Shown here piece after piece: positions 10,036 to 19,345 of a stretch of 64,000 bases of DNA; within the stretch, counting starts at the first letter, position 1; each line of letters opens with the position of its first letter. Made by a program: the position numbers and the translations under genes. The notes below the pieces were generated by a model. It was not told where the DNA came from. It made no database searches and worked only from the letters and a program-made list of their open reading frames with translations. The stretch comes from Halovulum dunhuangense (lineage in GTDB: Bacteria; Pseudomonadota; Alphaproteobacteria; Rhodobacterales; Rhodobacteraceae), in the NCBI RefSeq assembly GCF_013093415.1, contig NZ_JABFBC010000002.1:310001-374000 (forward strand), given 5' to 3'.

Positions 10036-10800
10036 TCAGGCGAACTGTTCGCGGATCAGCCGCTCCTCCAGGCCGTGGCCGGGGTCGAACAGGATGCGGT
10101 GGGTGACGCGCTGCTCTTCGTGGATGTCCACCGAAACGACGTTGCGCACCTCGAGGCTGTCGGCCGCGGCAAGCACCGGGCGCCTGTCGGGGTCGCGCAC
10201 CTCGATGCGGACATGGGCCGTGGATGGCAGCAGCGCGCCGCGCCAGCGCCGCGGCCGGAACGCCGCCACCGCGGTCAGCGCCAGCACGTTCGATCCGATG
10301 GGAAGGATCGGGCCATGGGCCGAGTAGTTGTAGGCGGTGGAACCGGCGGGCGTGCAGATCATCGCCCCGTCGCAGACCAGTTCCGACATCCGCTCGCGCC
10401 CGTCGACGAAGATCTTCAGCTTTGCCGCCTGCGGCCCGGCGCGCAGCAGCGACACCTCGTTGATGGCAAGCGCGTCCTGGGTCCGCCCGCCAAGCGTGAC
10501 CGCATGCATCGTGAGGGGGTGGATCTCGGTCAGCTCCGCCGCCTCCAGCCGCTCGCGCAGCCCCTCTTCGCGGTAGGCGTTCATCAGGAAGCCGACGGTG
10601 CCGCGGTTCATGCCGTAGACGGGCACGCCCAGCGATTGCGTGTCATGCAGGGTCGCCAGCACGAAGCCGTCGCCGCCCAGCGCCACGATCACGTCGGCTT
10701 CGTCTGCCGCAACAGACCCGTAGCGGGACGCAAGCCGCCGCCCCGCTTCCTGCGCCACCTCGGCCGGGCTCGCGGTGAAGCAGATCTTCTCGTAACCCAT
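10036..10800 (-). CDS. nadK: NAD kinase
   Basis: This enzyme phosphorylates NAD to NADP. The 254-residue protein shows the GGDG motif in IVALGGDGFVL, the substrate-loop NRGTVGFLMN, and the conserved STAYNYSAHGPILP segment. The length is typical of short bacterial NAD kinases. It is divergent from glyA, with 196 bases between the start codons, and lies 72 bases upstream of the AI-2E-family permease gene on the same strand. Confidence 0.95.
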   Translation of the reverse strand: MGYEKICFTASPAEVAQEAGRRLASRYGSVAADEADVIVALGGDGFVLATLHDTQSLGVPVYGMNRGTVGFLMNAYREEGLRERLEAAELTEIHPLTMHAVTLGGRTQDALAINEVSLLRAGPQAAKLKIFVDGRERMSELVCDGAMICTPAGSTAYNYSAHGPILPIGSNVLALTAVAAFRPRRWRGALLPSTAHVRIEVRDPDRRPVLAAADSLEVRNVVSVDIHEEQRVTHRILFDPGHGLEERLIREQFA

Positions 10801-10874
10801 TCTTCGCGCTTTCCTTCGCCGGCCGGACCCCGCGCCACTCTAGGGCCTCGGCCGGCACAGGCAAGCGGCGGAAG

Positions 10875-10891
10875 TTGCCGATAGGCGGCAA
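10875..10891. promoter_or_regulatory. Short inverted repeat in the nadK/glyA divergent spacer
   Basis: A perfect 6-base inverted repeat (TTGCCG, five-base spacer ATAGG, CGGCAA) lies between the divergent nadK and glyA genes. Its position suits an operator, but repeats this short also arise by chance in GC-rich DNA, and I saw no second copy nearby. Confidence 0.25.
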
Positions 10892-10996
10892 AGTTTCGCG
10901 CGGCAGAGCGCCAGACGCGGCGGAATGGCGCTTTATGCCCCCCCGCCGATGGGGTATTGGGGCGCCAATGCCGAAATTCCTACAGGAGTGCCCGCG

Positions 10997-12292
10997 ATGA
11001 AGGACATCGTCCGCGACGACGGCTTTTTCACCGAGAAACTGGAAACCCGCGACCCCGAGCTGTTCGGCGCGATCCGCAAGGAGCTGGGCCGCCAGCGCGA
11101 CGAGATCGAGCTGATCGCCTCGGAGAACATCGTCTCTGCCGCCGTGATGGAGGCGCAGGGCTCGGTGATGACCAACAAGTACGCCGAGGGCTATCCGGGC
11201 CGGCGCTATTACGGCGGGTGCCAGTACGTCGACATCGCCGAGGAACTGGCGATCGAGCGCATCTGCAAGCTGTTCGACTGCGGCTATGCCAACGTCCAGC
11301 CGAATTCCGGCAGCCAGGCGAACCAGGCGGTGTTCCTGTCGCTGCTCCAGCCGGGCGACACCTTTCTTGCGATGGACCTGGCCGCCGGCGGTCATCTGAC
11401 CCACGGCGCCGCGCCCAACATGTCGGGCAAGTGGTTCAACGCCGTGCATTACGGCGTGCGCGAGGACACGCTGGATATCGACTACGACCAGGTCGAGGAA
11501 CTGGCACTCAAGCACAAGCCGAAGCTCATCATCGCGGGCGGCTCGGCCATTCCGCGGATCATCGACATGAAGCGTTTCCGCGCCATCGCGGACAAGGTCG
11601 GTGCCTATCTGATGGCCGACATGGCGCATTTCGCGGGGCTGATCGCGGGCGGCGTCTATCCGAACCCGATGGAGCATGTGCACGTGCTCACATCGACCAC
11701 GCACAAGACCCTGCGTGGCCCGCGCGGCGGCATCATCCTGACCAACCACGAGGACCTGGCCAGGAAGTTCAACTCGGCCATCTTCCCCGGCATCCAGGGC
11801 GGCCCGCTGATGCATGTGATCGCCGCCAAGGCCGTCGCCTTCGGCGAGGCGCTGCGCCCCGAATTCGCCGACTACCAGCAGGCGGTGGTGCGCAACGCGA
11901 AGGCGCTGGCCGCAAGCCTGATCGAGGGCGGTCTTGCCATCACCACCGGCGGCACCGACACCCATGTGATGCTGGTGGACCTGCGCCCCAAGGGCGTGAA
12001 GGGCAACGAGGCCGAGAAGTCGCTGGGCCGCGCGCACATCACCTGCAACAAGAACGGCATCCCCTTCGACACCGAGAAGTTCACCGTGACGAGCGGCATC
12101 CGCCTTGGCACGCCCGCGGGCACCACCCGCGGCTTCGGCGAGGCCGAGTTCGCCGAGATCGGCCGCCTGATCGTCGAGGTGGTGGACGGGCTTGCCGCCA
12201 ATGGCGCCGAGAGCAACGGCGCCGTGGAAGACGCGGTAAAGGCGAAGGTGCAGGCGCTCTGCGATCGCTTCCCGATCTACGACCGGCTCTGA
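10997..12292 (+). CDS. glyA: Serine hydroxymethyltransferase
   Basis: This PLP enzyme interconverts serine and glycine while loading one-carbon units on tetrahydrofolate. It is 431 residues long. The PLP lysine lies in [14 protein letters not shown], and the conserved start [10 protein letters not shown] and the [13 protein letters not shown] segment are present. I chose the ATG at 10997 because AGGAG precedes it at 10984-10988, although the frame is open upstream. Its one-carbon partners fhs and folD are also in the window, at 59-62 kb. Confidence 0.97.
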   Translation: MKDIVRDDGFFTEKLETRDPELFGAIRKELGRQRDEIELIASENIVSAAVMEAQGSVMTNKYAEGYPGRRYYGGCQYVDIAEELAIERICKLFDCGYANVQPNSGSQANQAVFLSLLQPGDTFLAMDLAAGGHLTHGAAPNMSGKWFNAVHYGVREDTLDIDYDQVEELALKHKPKLIIAGGSAIPRIIDMKRFRAIADKVGAYLMADMAHFAGLIAGGVYPNPMEHVHVLTSTTHKTLRGPRGGIILTNHEDLARKFNSAIFPGIQGGPLMHVIAAKAVAFGEALRPEFADYQQAVVRNAKALAASLIEGGLAITTGGTDTHVMLVDLRPKGVKGNEAEKSLGRAHITCNKNGIPFDTEKFTVTSGIRLGTPAGTTRGFGEAEFAEIGRLIVEVVDGLAANGAESNGAVEDAVKAKVQALCDRFPIYDRL

Positions 12293-12301
12293 GCCGGTCC
12301 T

Positions 12302-12328
12302 GCGGGGGCGGGACCGCCCTGCCCCCGC
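12302..12328. terminator. Terminator-like hairpin between glyA and a convergent gene
   Basis: Ten bases after the glyA stop, the arms GCGGGGGCGGG and the near-complementary CCCTGCCCCCGC form a long GC hairpin with a four-base loop. No U-run follows on either strand. It sits exactly between two convergent genes, so it may separate the two transcripts, perhaps together with Rho. Confidence 0.4.
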
Positions 12329-12341
12329 ATCCCCTGTGACG

Positions 12342-13223
12342 TCAGAGAGATACCGTCGTCACCTTGCGCCGCCGGATCGCCCGGCCACGGGCGCGGGGGA
12401 TCAGCACGGAATATTCCCCTTCCTCTGCGGCACGCATGGTGGCGCGCAGCAGCGTGTCGGTCGCGGCCACGCTGTCCTTCGACAGGCTCGCGCCGTCGAG
12501 CGGCTTGCCGGTGCGGATCTTGAAGCTGTGCTGCGTCTTGTTGATGACCTCGTGGAACAGGGTCACGTCGCGCAGCGTGGGGTGGATCGCGTCGAACAGG
12601 TAGAACAGCGCCGAGTTGCGGGCCTTTATGTGCATCGGCACCACGGGCAGTTCGTACTTGCGGGCCAGCATCGCGGCCGAGGGCATCCAGGGCCGCTCGT
12701 AGAGTTTCAGGCCGCGCCGCTTGGCCAGCCGGCCCGACGGGAACAGCACCGCCATGCGCCCGTCCTTGAAGGCGTTGGCGGCATAGGTCAGCGTCTCGCG
12801 GTTGGATCCGTGGGACCGCTTCTCGGGCCGCCATTCCACCGGCGCGATGATGTCCGCAAGCTGCGGCATGACGCGGATCGCGTCCTTGTTGGCGAAGAAG
12901 AAAAGGTCTGGCCGTCGCTGGCGCAACACGGACCACAGGATGATCCCGTCGGCGATGCCGGTCGGATGGTTGCAGACGATCATCGCCGGGCCCGACTCGG
13001 GGATGCGCTCAAGCCCCGACACGTCGACGTTCTGCGCGATCATGTCCGCCAGCGCGTCCATCATCTCGGGCGCGGGCAGATCCTGGATCTCCTCGGCGAT
13101 CTGGATGGTCAGATCATAGCCCAGCATCAGGTGCAGCAGTCCACGGGCGATCCGGATATGGGCGCCGGGCCGGTAGAGCCAGGGCGCCCGTTCCGCGATA
13201 AGCGGGTCTACACGCTCTCTCAT
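12342..13223 (-). CDS. Lysophospholipid acyltransferase family protein
   Basis: The 293-residue protein looks like a 1-acylglycerol-3-phosphate acyltransferase relative (PlsC superfamily). It has an NHPTGIADG block (an HxxxxxD variant of the usual HxxxxD catalytic motif), a downstream FPSGRLAKRRG segment resembling the FPEGTR phosphate-binding motif, and VVPMHIKARNSALF near the third conserved block. This HPTG variant recalls ornithine-lipid or hemolysin-like acyltransferases. I chose the ATG at 13223, where the family-like sequence starts; an upstream ATG at 13310 is possible. Confidence 0.8.
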   Translation of the reverse strand: MRERVDPLIAERAPWLYRPGAHIRIARGLLHLMLGYDLTIQIAEEIQDLPAPEMMDALADMIAQNVDVSGLERIPESGPAMIVCNHPTGIADGIILWSVLRQRRPDLFFFANKDAIRVMPQLADIIAPVEWRPEKRSHGSNRETLTYAANAFKDGRMAVLFPSGRLAKRRGLKLYERPWMPSAAMLARKYELPVVPMHIKARNSALFYLFDAIHPTLRDVTLFHEVINKTQHSFKIRTGKPLDGASLSKDSVAATDTLLRATMRAAEEGEYSVLIPRARGRAIRRRKVTTVSL

Positions 13224-13350
13224 TCGATGTTGCCCCCGATTGACCAGACCTTCGATGCGGCGGGGCGCACGCCCACGCCGTACCAACCCGATATCACGCA
13301 TCCGTGACATTATTACCAAGCCGTGCGCGGGCCATAAAGCCGTACCGCGC

Positions 13351-14010
13351 TCAGCCGGGCCAGATGGCGTAAAATGGCCGGGAGTAAATGCGCGGTGCGC
13401 CTTCCTGCGGCAGGGATCGGCGAAACGCCGCCCGGCCTTCGATCCTTGCGTGATAGGCGGCCACCGCCGGATACGGCGACAGGTCGACGAAATGCCGGGC
13501 CACATGTACGCCGTAGCCGATGCCGGTGTCCACCGCGGTGAACCCGCCCGGCAACAGGTAGGGCCGGTCGCCCAGCGCCGACTCGATCACGCCGAGGCAT
13601 TTCTCCAGTCGGCGCGCCTCGAGCTTCATCACCACCGGAGAGCGGTCCCTGTCCTCGCGGATCGCGATGTGCTGCTGGGTCAGCGCCGCAAGGTGCTGGC
13701 CCATGGTTTCGGCGAAATGCAGCCATTGCAGCCAGGCGGCGCGGTCCGCATGGCCCGGCCAGCGCCAGAGCATGCCGGGGTCGTACTGCTCGCAAAGGTA
13801 TTCGCAGATCGCCCCGCTCTCGAAAAGGGTGACGGGTCCATCCACCAGCGCGGGCACCCGGCCCAGCGGGTGGATCGCGAGGTACTCGGGGTCGCGCAGG
13901 TCCGAAAGCGCGTGCGTCACCACCCGGAACGGAAGGCCGATCTCGTGCAGAAGCCACAGGCTGCGCATCGAACGCGACTCCGGGCAGTGATGCAGCACGA
14001 TCCCGCTCAT
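13351..14010 (-). CDS. Glutathione S-transferase family protein
   Basis: This 219-residue protein has the two-domain GST layout: an N-terminal thioredoxin-like domain (ILHHCPESRSMRSLWLLHEIGLPF at the start, with the GRVPALVDGPVTLFESGAICEYL glutathione-binding stretch) and an all-alpha C-terminal domain. The ATG at 14010 overlaps the stop of the upstream tetR-type gene by four bases (ATGA), showing translational coupling, so the enzyme probably belongs to that regulator's stress or detoxification response. The substrate is unknown. Confidence 0.87.
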   Translation of the reverse strand: MSGIVLHHCPESRSMRSLWLLHEIGLPFRVVTHALSDLRDPEYLAIHPLGRVPALVDGPVTLFESGAICEYLCEQYDPGMLWRWPGHADRAAWLQWLHFAETMGQHLAALTQQHIAIREDRDRSPVVMKLEARRLEKCLGVIESALGDRPYLLPGGFTAVDTGIGYGVHVARHFVDLSPYPAVAAYHARIEGRAAFRRSLPQEGAPRIYSRPFYAIWPG

Positions 14011-14603
14011 CTGGCGGCCCCGACGGCACCCAGCGCCATCTCGATGTAGATTTCCTCGATGCGTTCGGGCGACAGGCGGCCACCGGCCCGGTACCAGTTG
14101 GTGATCCCGGTCAGCATGGCGATCAGTGCAAGCGTTGCGATCCGCGCGTCCGACAGGCGGAAGATGCCGCGCGCCGCCCCATCCTGAAGGATCTCCTGGA
14201 GGACGTTCTCGTAAAGCCTTCGCAGCCGCTCGACCCGGGCGAAATTCTCGGGCGTCAGGTTGCGCAGTTCCATGTAGGCGATGAAGACCTCGTCCACCCT
14301 GGACAGGTGATAGCGGATGTGGAAACGCACGAAATCCTCGAGCCGCGCCCGTGGATCGTCGCTCTCGCACCTCGCCTTGCCCCAGGCGGCCAGCAGATCC
14401 TCGAGATGGGCGATCATCATGTCGGACAGCAGGCTCTGCTTGTCGGGGGTGTAGAGATAAAGCGCGCCTGCCTGCACCCCGACCGCCCGCGCGATCTGCC
14501 GCATCGAGACGGCGGCATAGCCTTGGTCGGCAAACAGGCGCATCGCGGCATCGCGAATGTCGCGTGCCGTCTGTTCGCCGTTGGAGCCTGATCTTCTTGC
14601 CAT
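14007..14603 (-). CDS. TetR family transcriptional regulator
   Basis: The 198-residue protein begins with a TetR-type helix-turn-helix: IRDAAMRLFADQGYAAVSMRQIA then VGVQAGALYLYTPDKQ, a standard recognition-helix layout. The C-terminal part is the ligand-binding domain and gives no ligand clue. Its start codon is 12 bases from a perfect 16-base palindrome (14616-14631), which is very likely its own operator. It is cotranscribed and translationally coupled with the GST gene, so it probably controls its own expression and that of the GST. Confidence 0.9.
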   Translation of the reverse strand: MARRSGSNGEQTARDIRDAAMRLFADQGYAAVSMRQIARAVGVQAGALYLYTPDKQSLLSDMMIAHLEDLLAAWGKARCESDDPRARLEDFVRFHIRYHLSRVDEVFIAYMELRNLTPENFARVERLRRLYENVLQEILQDGAARGIFRLSDARIATLALIAMLTGITNWYRAGGRLSPERIEEIYIEMALGAVGAAR

Positions 14604-14615
14604 TTCGGAAACTTA

Positions 14616-14631
14616 CTGAACGATCGTTCAG
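14616..14631. promoter_or_regulatory. Perfect 16-base palindrome, probable TetR operator
   Basis: CTGAACGATCGTTCAG reads identically on both strands. It lies between the tetR-type start (14603) and the stop of the capsule-type gene (14633). TetR-family operators are typically palindromes of about this size, and TGAACGATCGTTCA-like cores are known for regulators of fatty-acid and efflux genes. Autoregulation is the expected role. Confidence 0.7.
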
Positions 14632-14632
14632 A

Positions 14633-15643
14633 TTACAACGGAAAGCCGGTCGCCCGGATCCTGGCGGCCAGCCGGGCGGAAAAATCGGGGGCGTCCGGTT
14701 CCAGACACTGCCCGATCAGGAACCAGTGCAGGAACCTGGCATGGTCGAAATCGCGACGCATCACCTGGTCCATCGCAGAGGGCATCGCTGCCGGGTCCGG
14801 GATCGTGACCGCGTTCGCGGCGAAATCCGTGACCCCGGCCAGGATCGCGGGCTTGCCGTGCACGAAGCCCTCGAAGGCGACCGCCGAGGCCTGGCTGACC
14901 GTGAAGGCACAGGCCGCAAGCAGGTCGTGGACGCTGGCCTCGACCACCTCGACACCGCGTGCGGGATCGTGGAAGGCGCGGATCCGTTCCAGAAGTGCCG
15001 GCTGTTGCCTCGGATGCGGCTTGAGATAGACGCGCCGCCCCCCCGCCGAAGCGATCGTCGCCTGTATGAGGGAGACAAGGTCGATGTGGAACTGGCCTTC
15101 GGTCGCGGGGATCGGCTCTTGCGCGAAGACGGCGATGGAGCCCTGTTCCAGCGGCACCGCGCCGCGTTCGGGCTGCGGGTATTTCGAACGGTTCTCCACG
15201 ACGAGCGCGGACCGAAGCCGCGTCACCAGCGCCGCGGCCTCGGATGGCGGGACGGCGGACAGATCGCACGGGATGTGCCCCAACGAGGAATGATGCCGCG
15301 CGCCAAGCGGGTCGAAATACCAGAACCCGTGCAGATAGGTCGGGCAGGCATGCAGCAGATGCGGTCCCGACAGCGGGCCCGCGGCCCCCATGATGACATT
15401 CAGGTGCCGCGTATCCCGTGCCGCCGCCGCGCGGTTCGCGTGACTGGCCGCGACGACACGCACAGGCAGACCGGCGCCGTCGGCAAGATCCGCGAGGGCG
15501 TTGAAGAAATCGATCTCGCGCGCACAGATCCTTTCGGCCACCGGTCTGCGGGCGTGGATCAGCACCTGACGGCCGCTCAGGCGATCCAGTCGGGGACCGA
15601 GGATCCGTCTTTGTTTCAGGTATCGCACGCCGTCAGCACCCAT
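14633..15643 (-). CDS. Capsule polysaccharide biosynthesis-type protein
   Basis: The 336-residue protein resembles the KpsC/KpsS capsule-synthesis superfamily (beta-Kdo transferase-like): it has the RRVYLKPHPRQQP motif, then DLLAACAFTVSQASAVAFEGFVHGKPAILAG, the usual donor-site pattern of a GT-B-like fold. No other capsule genes are adjacent, so it may decorate an envelope polymer or be a lone relic. A GAGG site precedes the ATG at 15643. It is divergent from the cytochrome genes; its stop is two bases from the palindromic TetR operator. Confidence 0.65.
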   Translation of the reverse strand: MGADGVRYLKQRRILGPRLDRLSGRQVLIHARRPVAERICAREIDFFNALADLADGAGLPVRVVAASHANRAAAARDTRHLNVIMGAAGPLSGPHLLHACPTYLHGFWYFDPLGARHHSSLGHIPCDLSAVPPSEAAALVTRLRSALVVENRSKYPQPERGAVPLEQGSIAVFAQEPIPATEGQFHIDLVSLIQATIASAGGRRVYLKPHPRQQPALLERIRAFHDPARGVEVVEASVHDLLAACAFTVSQASAVAFEGFVHGKPAILAGVTDFAANAVTIPDPAAMPSAMDQVMRRDFDHARFLHWFLIGQCLEPDAPDFSARLAARIRATGFPL

Positions 15644-15703
15644 GCCCCGCCTCGCCCCAGCGTTCTACAGCGTTCATTTTCCCGTGAAAGCCCGATCTGG
15701 GTT

Positions 15704-15731
15704 TTGATCGCCTCGCGCAGGCCGCTAGTTG
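15704..15731 (+). promoter_or_regulatory. Possible promoter of the cytochrome pair
   Basis: TTGATC at 15704-15709 and TAGTTG at 15726-15731 are 16 bases apart and lie 33 bases before the start codon of the cytochrome c' gene. The fit to a housekeeping promoter is moderate. Confidence 0.35.
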
Positions 15732-15763
15732 ATCCTGATGACACAACCCCGGAGGGCATTTCC

Positions 15764-16222
15764 ATGACGATCCGACCGATCCTTTGCGTTTTCGCATCCC
15801 TCGCCGCCGTCGGCGCCGCTTCCTTCGCGGTGGCAGAGGCCCACGACCCGGTGGCGCTGCGCGAGGCCAAGATGACAACGGTGGGCCAGTCCACCCAGAT
15901 CGTCGGCGACATGCTGCGCGGAAACACTCCCTTCGATGCCGCAGCGGCCAACGCGGCGCTGGTCGCGATGCGCGACGCGGCGCAGGGCTTTGGCGAATTG
16001 TTCCCCGAAGGCACGGAACTCGCCGGGTCGAACAAGGACGCGGCCGCGCCCGCCATCTGGGAGAACCGCGCCGATTTCGACGCCGAGATCGCAAAATTCG
16101 ACGCAGCCCTCGAGGCCGCTGTCGCCGCCGAACCGCAGGACATGGAGGCGCTTGCCGCCGCATTTGGTCCCGTCGGCCAGGGCTGCCGGTCCTGCCACCA
16201 GAACTACCGCGTCGAGCGCTGA
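15764..16222 (+). CDS. Cytochrome c' / c-556 family protein, periplasmic
   Basis: This 152-residue protein has a Sec signal peptide of about 25 residues ending at AEA, and a class II cytochrome c layout: a four-helix bundle with the heme-binding CRSCH motif very near the C-terminus (CRSCHQNYRVER). Such proteins are periplasmic electron carriers or NO-binding cytochromes. GGAGG lies eight bases before the ATG. The diheme cytochrome gene starts six bases after its stop, so the pair is an operon and probably a redox partnership. Confidence 0.88.
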   Translation: MTIRPILCVFASLAAVGAASFAVAEAHDPVALREAKMTTVGQSTQIVGDMLRGNTPFDAAAANAALVAMRDAAQGFGELFPEGTELAGSNKDAAAPAIWENRADFDAEIAKFDAALEAAVAAEPQDMEALAAAFGPVGQGCRSCHQNYRVER

Positions 16223-16228
16223 TCGCCC

Positions 16229-17134
16229 ATGCGCCTGCTGACCGGCATTGCCGCGCTGGCGCTTGTCGGGGCGGCGGCGGGATATGTTCTGACGCGGCCC
16301 CTGACGGTCGCGTCAGGTGATATTCCCGACCACGGCCCCGACCTGGAGAACGGCGCGCTGCTCTTTGCGGCAGGCGGCTGCGCATCCTGCCACGCGGCGC
16401 CCGGCGCGGAGGGGGACGCGACGCTGGTGCTGGCCGGCGGTCAGCGCATCGAGTCGGATTTCGGCGTCTTCGTCGTTCCCAACATCTCCTCCGACCCGGA
16501 GGCGGGGATCGGCGGCTGGACCGAGGCGGAATTCCTGTCCGCCATGCTGCACGGCACCTCGCCCGAGGGCAGCCATTACTATCCGGCCTTCCCCTATACA
16601 TCCTATGCCCGGATGGATCCGACAGACGTGCTGGACCTGCTGGCCTATCTCCGCACCCTTCCCGCGTCGGACAACGTGGCGCCGGACCACGAGCTTGGCT
16701 TTCCCTACAACATCCGGGCAGGCATCGGGCTGTGGAAGGCGCGCTATCTCGATCCGTCGCCGGTGATGCCGGTCCCGGACGATCCGCTGGTCGCGCGCGG
16801 ACAGGCGCTGGTCGAGGGGATCGCCCATTGCGGCGAGTGCCACACGCCGCGGGACAGCTTCGGCGGACTGGACCGCAGCGCCTGGCTTGCGGGCGCGCCG
16901 AACCCCAACGGGCCCGGAAACATCCCCAACATCACGCCCCATGGCGATGCGCTGACATGGTCCGAAGGCGATATCGCCTATTATCTCGAGACGGGCTTCA
17001 CCCCGGATTTCGACAGCGTCGGCGGATCCATGGTTCCGGTGGTCGAGAACCTTGCCAAGCTGCCGCCCGAGGACCGGCAGGCCATCGCGGCCTATCTGAA
17101 GGCAGTGCCGCCAGTGCCGCCCGCGGACGGCTGA
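16229..17134 (+). CDS. Diheme cytochrome c, periplasmic
   Basis: The 301-residue protein has an N-terminal signal or anchor segment (LTGIAALALVGAAAGYVL) and two class I cytochrome c domains, with CASCH near residue 51 and CGECH near residue 199. It resembles the diheme subunits that accept electrons from periplasmic dehydrogenases (gluconate or alcohol dehydrogenase type), but no dehydrogenase gene is adjacent. It follows the cytochrome c' gene in an operon and is convergent with phaC, five bases apart. Confidence 0.85.
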   Translation: MRLLTGIAALALVGAAAGYVLTRPLTVASGDIPDHGPDLENGALLFAAGGCASCHAAPGAEGDATLVLAGGQRIESDFGVFVVPNISSDPEAGIGGWTEAEFLSAMLHGTSPEGSHYYPAFPYTSYARMDPTDVLDLLAYLRTLPASDNVAPDHELGFPYNIRAGIGLWKARYLDPSPVMPVPDDPLVARGQALVEGIAHCGECHTPRDSFGGLDRSAWLAGAPNPNGPGNIPNITPHGDALTWSEGDIAYYLETGFTPDFDSVGGSMVPVVENLAKLPPEDRQAIAAYLKAVPPVPPADG

Positions 17135-17139
17135 CGCGG

Positions 17140-18945
17140 CTACCGCTGGTCGAAGCGGACCTTCACATAGCGGCCCGGCGCGGGCTCGATCACGCCATGG
17201 ACGGCACCCGGCTGGCGCGCGGGCACCTTGCGCCCGGAGCGGGCGGCAAGCCAGGCATCCCAGTCGGTCCACCAGCTGCCCGGATGTTCCTCTGCCTCGG
17301 CCATCCAGCGCGACAGCTCGTCGCTGGAAAGGTCGTCATTGGTCCAGAACTGGTATTTCTGCGCCGCGGGCGGGTTGACCACGCCGGCGATATGACCCGA
17401 GCCCGACAGGACGAAGCGCACATCGGCCCCGGTCATCCGCCGGGCGCCCCGATAGACCGAGTCCGCCGGGGCGATGTGATCCTCCTTGGTGGCGACATGG
17501 TAGACCGGGCCGCGGATATCGGCGAGCGTCACGGGAGTGTCCAGCACCGATAGCCGCCCTTCGGCGAAATCGTTGTCGTCGTAGAAATGGTCCAGGTAGA
17601 AGTGATGCACCTTGGCCGGCATCGAGGTGGAATCCGCGTTCCAGTACAGCAGGTCGAAGGGGAACGGATCCTTGCCCAGCAGGTAATTGTTCACGACATA
17701 GGACCAGATCAGGTCGTTCGAACGCAGCATGTTGAAGGCAGCCGCCATCTTCTGCGCGGGCAGGTAGCCCTTTTCCATCTCGGCATCGACGGCGCGGATC
17801 GTCTCGTCATCGACGAAGACCTGCAACTCGCCCGCATCCGAGAAATCGAGCTGCGCCGTGAAGAAGGTAGCCGAGGCGACGCGCTTGTCCTTCGTCTTGC
17901 CGAAATAGGCCATCAGCGTGCCCGCCAGCGTGCCGCCGATGCAGTAGGAGGCGATGTTGAGCGATTTCTGCCCCGTCTCCTTGAGGGCTGCATCGATCGC
18001 GGCGATCGCGCCCTTGGTCAGGTAGCTGTCCCAGGTCTCGTCGCGCTGACGCTCGTCGGGGTTCACCCACGAGATCATGAACACCGTGTGGCCCTGCCCG
18101 ACCAGCCAGCGCACCATCGACTTCTTCTGGTTCAGGTCGAGCACATAGTACTTGTTGATCCAGGGCGGAATGAACAGCAGCGGCTTTGCGTGGACCTGTT
18201 CCGTGGCAGGCGCGTACTGGATCAGCTGGAGGATGTCGTTCTCGAAGATCACCGCGCCTTCGCTGACGGCCATGTCGCGGCCCACCTCGAAGGCGTCCAT
18301 GTCGGTCTGCCGGATCAGAAGCTGGCCCTTGCCGCGTTCCAGGTCGGCCAGCATCATCTTGAGCCCGCGCACCAGATTCGCGCCGCGCTGTTCGGCGGTC
18401 GCCTCCAGCACCTCGGGGTTGAGGGCGAAGAAATTGGCGGGGTTCATCGCCTCGACGAAGTTGCGGGTGTAGAACTCGGCCTTCTTGCGCTCCCGCGGGT
18501 CCATCTCTCCGACGGTGTGGACGGTGTGGTTGATCCAGCCCGAAGTCAGCAGGTAGCTTTCCTTCAGGTAGTCGAAAAGCGCGTTCTCGGACCAGTCCTT
18601 GTGCTGGAAACGCTTGCCGGCAGGCGCCCTGTGCGGAAGCTCGGGCATCTCTGCATCCCTGGCGCCCAGCCATTTCAGCGTGGCGGCCTGCCACAGCGCC
18701 GTCTGCGCCGCCCAGAAATCCAGCGTCGCGTCCGCGACCTGCTTGGGGTTGTCGGCCATCGCCTTGCCCAGCGCCATCCAGGCCGGAAAGGTGTTCAGCG
18801 GGTCGGGATTGCGCGGCAGGCCATCCTCGGCCTGTTTCTCGAGGAACTTCGCCCAGATCTTCTGGCTCGTCTCCATGACCTCGGTCATGTTGGCCGCCAT
18901 CTCGGCGCTTTGCTCGACAAGCGTGCGATCGTCCTCTGCGGTCAT
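17140..18945 (-). CDS. phaC: Class I poly(3-hydroxyalkanoate) polymerase
   Basis: This enzyme polymerises 3-hydroxyacyl-CoA into storage polyester at granule surfaces. The 601-residue length fits class I. The catalytic Cys is in the lipase-like box SYCIGGT, with Asp in VATKEDHIAP and His in SGSGHIAGVVNP completing the triad. The PPWINKYYVLDL and WVNPDERQRDETWDSY blocks are characteristic. The 3-oxoacid CoA-transferase genes at 35 kb could link to ketone-body use, but no phaA, phaB, phaZ or phasin gene is in the window. Confidence 0.96.
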   Translation of the reverse strand: MTAEDDRTLVEQSAEMAANMTEVMETSQKIWAKFLEKQAEDGLPRNPDPLNTFPAWMALGKAMADNPKQVADATLDFWAAQTALWQAATLKWLGARDAEMPELPHRAPAGKRFQHKDWSENALFDYLKESYLLTSGWINHTVHTVGEMDPRERKKAEFYTRNFVEAMNPANFFALNPEVLEATAEQRGANLVRGLKMMLADLERGKGQLLIRQTDMDAFEVGRDMAVSEGAVIFENDILQLIQYAPATEQVHAKPLLFIPPWINKYYVLDLNQKKSMVRWLVGQGHTVFMISWVNPDERQRDETWDSYLTKGAIAAIDAALKETGQKSLNIASYCIGGTLAGTLMAYFGKTKDKRVASATFFTAQLDFSDAGELQVFVDDETIRAVDAEMEKGYLPAQKMAAAFNMLRSNDLIWSYVVNNYLLGKDPFPFDLLYWNADSTSMPAKVHHFYLDHFYDDNDFAEGRLSVLDTPVTLADIRGPVYHVATKEDHIAPADSVYRGARRMTGADVRFVLSGSGHIAGVVNPPAAQKYQFWTNDDLSSDELSRWMAEAEEHPGSWWTDWDAWLAARSGRKVPARQPGAVHGVIEPAPGRYVKVRFDQR

Positions 18946-19013
18946 TGCAGTCTGCCCTTCCTTGCGGTGCCAAAGCCCCGCGCCTATCCTGTGACATCAA
19001 CAGGACGGGCGCG

Positions 19014-19331
19014 ATGCAGCGATCACTTCCACTCTTACCGCAACGGTGCCGCCGGGTCACCCTGCTGGGCGCGTTGCTGCTGGCCGCCGGTTGCGATCTG
19101 GTGCCACCCGAGGCCGCCCCGGCCCCTGCCGCGCGCATCGCGGGCTATCCCGAGTTGCTGACCCTGCCCGAAATGACAGAAGCGACCGCGGCCGCGCCGG
19201 ACCGGACGGCGGAGATCGACACGCTCGAGGCGCGCGCGGCAAGCCTGCGCGCCCGTATCCCTGCTGCCACGATCCCGCCCCTGACCGAGGAAGAGCGCGA
19301 GCGCCTTTCCGCCGGGACGGCAGCCCGATAA
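19014..19331 (+). CDS. Small predicted lipoprotein, unknown function
   Basis: The 105-residue protein has a lipoprotein signal peptide with basic N-terminus, a short hydrophobic stretch and lipobox LAAGC. The mature part is short, rich in Ala and Glu, and probably helical (ATAAAPDRTAEIDTLEARAASLRARI). I recognise no family. The ATG at 19014 follows AGGA at a suitable distance. It is divergent from phaC (68 bases apart) and sits upstream of the aminotransferase gene, which has its own predicted promoter. Confidence 0.7.
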   Translation: MQRSLPLLPQRCRRVTLLGALLLAAGCDLVPPEAAPAPAARIAGYPELLTLPEMTEATAAAPDRTAEIDTLEARAASLRARIPAATIPPLTEEERERLSAGTAAR

Positions 19332-19345
19332 GCTTGAATTGACCG

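Noticed and set aside
10801-10996. Riboswitch upstream of glyA
   Set aside because: No conserved core of glycine, SAM, SAH or tetrahydrofolate riboswitches was recognised; only a short inverted repeat is present.
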